Shown here one piece after another: positions 60,467-64,000 of a DNA stretch of 64,000 nucleotides. Made by a program: the position numbers and the translations under genes. The DNA is taken from positions 6,858,336 to 6,922,335 of the forward strand of contig BROE01000003.1 in the NCBI GenBank assembly GCA_036571765.1, in the 5' to 3' direction. Under the pieces are notes generated by a model. That model worked only from the letters and a program-made list of their open reading frames with translations, was not told where the DNA came from and did not search any database. This stretch comes from Plecoglossus altivelis. Taxonomy: Eukaryota; Chordata; Actinopteri; Osmeriformes; Plecoglossidae. Numbering within the stretch: the stretch's first letter is position 1; every line of letters starts with the position of its first letter.

Positions 60467-61900
60467 ATTTACCACAGAGTTACGTAAGCAGGGACTTGAC
60501 ACCCAGAATTGTTACAATTGTAAGATTATATTTATTTTGTGAACATTTGTTTGAAATATTATCTTATTTTGATATTGTCAGGTTGCTTGTATTGTTTAAT
60601 TAATTATTTTCAGATTCTTATTTACATGTATACAATTTCTGAACTGAAATGCAGCTTGTCTGTAATGTCAACGTCAATGTCACAGTTTTAGATTTGGCAA
60701 GGTGATACGCTGTAAGTGATCACCAAGTGCCAAAGTTGTTAGTGGAGGCATACATTGTGAAGTGTGAAGATGCCTCTGTACTCTTACCTGCGCATGACCC
60801 CAAAATAAATTCAGCCAAGTAAGTTACACTTAACACTAACCAACACCAACGTTACAGTATGTTTTTGTTTGAATGTGTAAGAATGTTAGAATATTTGACT
60901 ATAATCTTTGTTGTTGCTGTGAATCACTTGAGGAACAAGACCTTTCTCATAAATTCTTGTGTTTGTGTGTCCTGACGTTCACTGCTCTGCTCAACCATGA
61001 TGCATTTCTGCCCCCTTGTGGACATTTATGGGAATGCATGGCTTTAGGAGTTGGCTTGTAGCAGTTTGACTCCAAATTCAACATCTTCCCTTTTTCTGAG
61101 TTACACAATAGTCCTTCCTGAACTCAATGTTCAGGACAGGACAATGTTCTTTAAATTTGATTTTGTGAGTTTTTTCGCAGTCCTCCTACAGACTCAATGT
61201 TCCAGTGGGTTCTTAGGATAGATTAGACAGCCGTCTGAGGAGCTCCTAACTGGAGCTCCTAACCGCCCGAGTTCTCCATCAGGTATTCTCATTCAGAGTT
61301 GAAGATTGGTGACAGACAGGGTTTCAAGACTCATACATTTAAACTATTTCAACATAAATACCTTGCATTCGTCACGCTGAGAAGTAAGGGATAACATCTC
61401 CTTCATACAGATGCATGCATACAGAGGGAAGTTTATGTTGAGTAGATAGCTTCTAGTTATACCGAGTTAAATGCCTCCTATCAACCAGTCATAAACATTA
61501 CCAGCACCCTCACGTCCCAGTCTCAGTCCCCTGTAATTCATTTACCCAAACTTTGACAGGAAATGACAATCTCATGCCAAACATTTATTAAAAATTGAAA
61601 GCCCTGCTGACAGACTTCTTATGATGTCATATCAGACACAGAGGACCGTAGCTCAGCTTTGACATCTTCGTGCTTCTAAGATGTAGAGATAGCTGTCAAT
61701 CTTAGACCTTCACCTAAACCAACTTAAAACCCCAAGGAAGACAATGTAACCATGTATCGGTTGTCATTTGCAAACTATGAAATTCTTTAAAGATAATATG
61801 TTTAAGCTATGAGGTTGATGTCTGACAAAACATTTGACAAAGAAGGCTGCGTAAATATGTAATAGAAGCAGGTGATCTTGTCAGTATAAAACAGCCCACC
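60467..61900. other. Downstream intergenic sequence
   Basis: AT-rich; no recognisable gene, RNA or element. Confidence 0.5.
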
Positions 61901-61924
61901 TTTTTCACCAATTTGCTATCTTTT

Positions 61925-62110
61925 CAGTGGCATAGCTGGCTCAAGTGGTGCTTTTTAAAGGTGGTCACACGGGAGGTCAGAGGACCCTTGTTCAAACCCT
62001 GGATTGGACAAAATGAAGGAGGAAGGAAAACTAAATGCTGGAGTGCTGTCATGACAGCTGTTATTTATACAATATTGTTGTCTAAAACTTTAAATCCTAA
62101 CTTTTATTTT
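61925..62110 (+). repeat. tRNA-derived SINE relic
   Basis: TGGCTCAAGTGG (61937-61948) resembles a pol III A box and GTTCAAACC (61990-61998) a B box, at about the spacing of a tRNA gene. The cloverleaf is not intact, so this is more likely a SINE head than a tRNA gene. Confidence 0.45.
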
Positions 62111-62901
62111 AGTGCCAGTGGATGACTAACCATGCCGTCTACAGCCCCTGGAGGTGAAGAGTTCATACTTGAAACGTCTATTTTGACCAACTGATTGAAT
62201 CAGACCAAGTAACACATTCCTCCTGAGATAAGCAACTAACACACATGTTCCTTCTTAGAGGATCCTGATGCCTGACGACATGGACTGCGTCAGGGCGCCA
62301 AGACGAACCGCAGTGGGTCTTTTCATCTCTGCCAACTCCTGGGTCCTATGGTGACATGGAGGCCCTGGTAGTCCTTAGTAGAACTAGGAAGTGACAAATG
62401 TTGTGACAACAAGCAGACCAGAAAGTTTGCAGATCACCATGTTGGTGGATAGAGAAGGAGATTAAGAGAGAGGAATGATGTGAAAACAATGAAGATGGGC
62501 TATGTTTATGGATTAATCTGACTGAAATGAAAACTCTCAATCAATCCTTTAGCATATTTTATATTTCTGTGAACCACCTGTTCAGTTGTTGATTAACTAG
62601 TACCATCACTGAATGGTAAATAAAGTGCATTGAGTGTGGTTTCTGGGTGTCATGGGACTGAGGCATGAGGGAGACAATCAAGTTGTGACTGCATTCCTTT
62701 GTAGAGTTGGGCCTGAACCATAACTTACAATGTCAGAAGTCCCAGACCAAGAGTCTTATCCGCAGCAGCCTTCCCAAAGGTCGAGCACTGCCCTAACTAG
62801 AGGGATAAAAGGCCTGTCCATACAAAGCTGATCACCCTAATCCCAATAAGAACAAAAATTCCATTCCAAGACAGAGCCTGTGCATGAATTTACAGTGACA
62901 A

Positions 62902-63320
62902 TTGTCAGGTTCAGATTTAAGTTTCTCACTATATGGGTAGTTAGAAACTCTATGGAAAGAGGGACCAATTTTAAAATAAATAAAAATAGGGTAAAACTAC
63001 AGTACAAATATGAACGTGCAGAGAAAATGCACTAATCTGACTAGAGGATCACACTCACGTCTTAGTTGATTTTTTTGCACCTTTAAAACCAATAAACACT
63101 TTGCTTCAAACTTTGTAGAGTTCCGTTGCTGTTATTGTAATTTCACCTGTCCAAGAACTTTCTCATCTCTGGGATGTTTTCCTCAACTTTCTTCATAACA
63201 TTGAGACCTTGTAGAATTTTACAGGAGGGTAGTGGAAAGATTAACAAGTATAGGACGATTCCCCCTAAACATTGCTTTAGCCATTGGGCATGTATCAGGG
63301 TAGGCTACATAAAGTACATT
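62902..63320. repeat. Dispersed LTR-like repeat, copy 2
   Basis: Starts TGTCAGGTTCAGATTTAAG and shares, in order, AGAAACTCTA, GGATCACACTCACG, AACTTTG...GAGTTCC and GAGACCTTGTAGAATTTTAC with the copy in ano1 intron 7. Carries AATAAA near 63091. Possibly a solo LTR. Confidence 0.5.
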
Positions 63321-63567
63321 GCTGAACAGAAAAAAAAACTTTTTTGGGTGTTTATCTTCTAGTAGGAGTTTTTGAAGAGGATATTTCATTTTGATATATT
63401 TTGAACAGTTATCAAATTTAAATAAGCTCTCAAGCCTTCTCTTAAACAATAAGTATTAAGATGTTTACGATGGACTGACCGGATACAGAGGCCCACACAA
63501 CAAACAACACACGGATGACTGAATCATCTCTTGCAATGAGTCACTTTTTCCATCTGTACATCAACTA

Positions 63568-63598
63568 CCCCCCCCCCACACACACACACACACACACG
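63568..63598. repeat. C run followed by (CA)n
   Basis: About ten C then about eleven CA units. Confidence 0.9.
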
Positions 63599-63833
63599 TT
63601 CTCTATCTTATAAATATATACATACTTCAAGTAGTGGGCCTGCCCTGCTCCCCTCCCCTGGCAGTGACCTACTGGCAGGTGGTAGATTGGAAGAGCCAGC
63701 TAGAGTGGACACAGAGCCCCCAGGCTCTTCCTTCTCTGCTGTAGCCTTTTACACCCTCTTACAGGGTCTGCTTCAGTCTCACTGGTTTTAACCCCCTCCT
63801 GTCTGTGTCTCTGTCCTTCTTTCTTGCTTGCCT

Positions 63834-63857
63834 TTTCTTTCTTTCTTTCTTTCTTTC
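63834..63857. repeat. (CTTT)n microsatellite
   Basis: Six CTTT units, within a C/T-rich stretch. Confidence 0.9.
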
Positions 63858-64000
63858 ACAACCAGGGCCGTTGCTCGGAATTTCAGGCCCTGTGACAAAA
63901 TATATGTCACACACCTAATCAGTGTGTGTATTTTTATAGCTCATGAAGTTAGTTAAATGAGTGTATTAACAAAGAATACAATTTGTAATGAACACTGTCA

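Noticed and set aside
1..64000. CRISPR array, bacterial operon or phage system
   Set aside because: Exon-intron structure, vertebrate channel gene and fish retroelements show this is eukaryotic DNA; no spacer-repeat array was seen.

Overview
This is a vertebrate, almost certainly teleost fish, genomic window dominated by one multi-exon gene on the + strand: a TMEM16A/anoctamin-1 orthologue (calcium-activated chloride channel, ano1). The fish assignment rests on the repeats: L2-type and Rex3-like LINEs, Tc1 elements with long IR/DR-type inverted repeats, and many short fish-style MITEs. I read 26 coding exons by eye (7564 to 56198). All have GT-AG borders and matching phases, and together they give a 982-residue protein plus stop, close to the mammalian ANO1 long form (about 986). 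The six known Ca2+-coordinating residues of the family are all present. Both alternatively spliced segments known in mammals are recognisable: a 12-nt microexon encoding EALK (segment c) and a 78-nt, 26-residue exon (segment d).

Layout. 1-7260: upstream non-coding sequence with short repeats, a pyrimidine-rich minisatellite, a CA repeat and a mildly CpG-bearing patch near 4.05-4.3 kb. 7270-7671: possible non-coding leader exon and coding exon 1. 7672-11870: intron 1, with a candidate in-phase alternative first exon at 9986-10090. 11871-21222: exons 2-7; intron 2 holds an L2-type LINE with a 10-N assembly gap, and intron 5 a fold-back MITE. 21223-29372: 8.1-kb intron 7 with two adjoining MITEs, a 5'-truncated L2-type LINE and an LTR-like dispersed repeat. 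29373-37670: exons 8-11, with a degenerate Tc1 element in intron 10. 37671-45021: exons 12-21 including the microexon; a second Tc1 element (minus strand) lies in intron 11. 45022-53712: 8.7-kb intron 21, with a dead Rex3-like LINE and a minus-strand L2-type LINE whose middle is replaced by about 2.2 kb of unusual repeat DNA (hairpin, dispersed motifs, two-part minisatellite). 53713-56198: exons 22-26. 56199-about 57820: 3' UTR with several AATAAA signals. To 64000: a LINE 3' end, a tRNA-derived SINE relic, a second LTR-like copy and microsatellites. I found no second protein-coding host gene.

The most useful second-look items are the microexon, the candidate alternative first exon together with loss of the internal methionine used for the short mammalian isoform, an extra lysine near the outer pore, two LINE copies sharing the same change at the reverse-transcriptase catalytic aspartates, and the unidentified repeat block at 50.3-52.6 kb. 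All protein-family statements come from memory of the families; no database search was possible.
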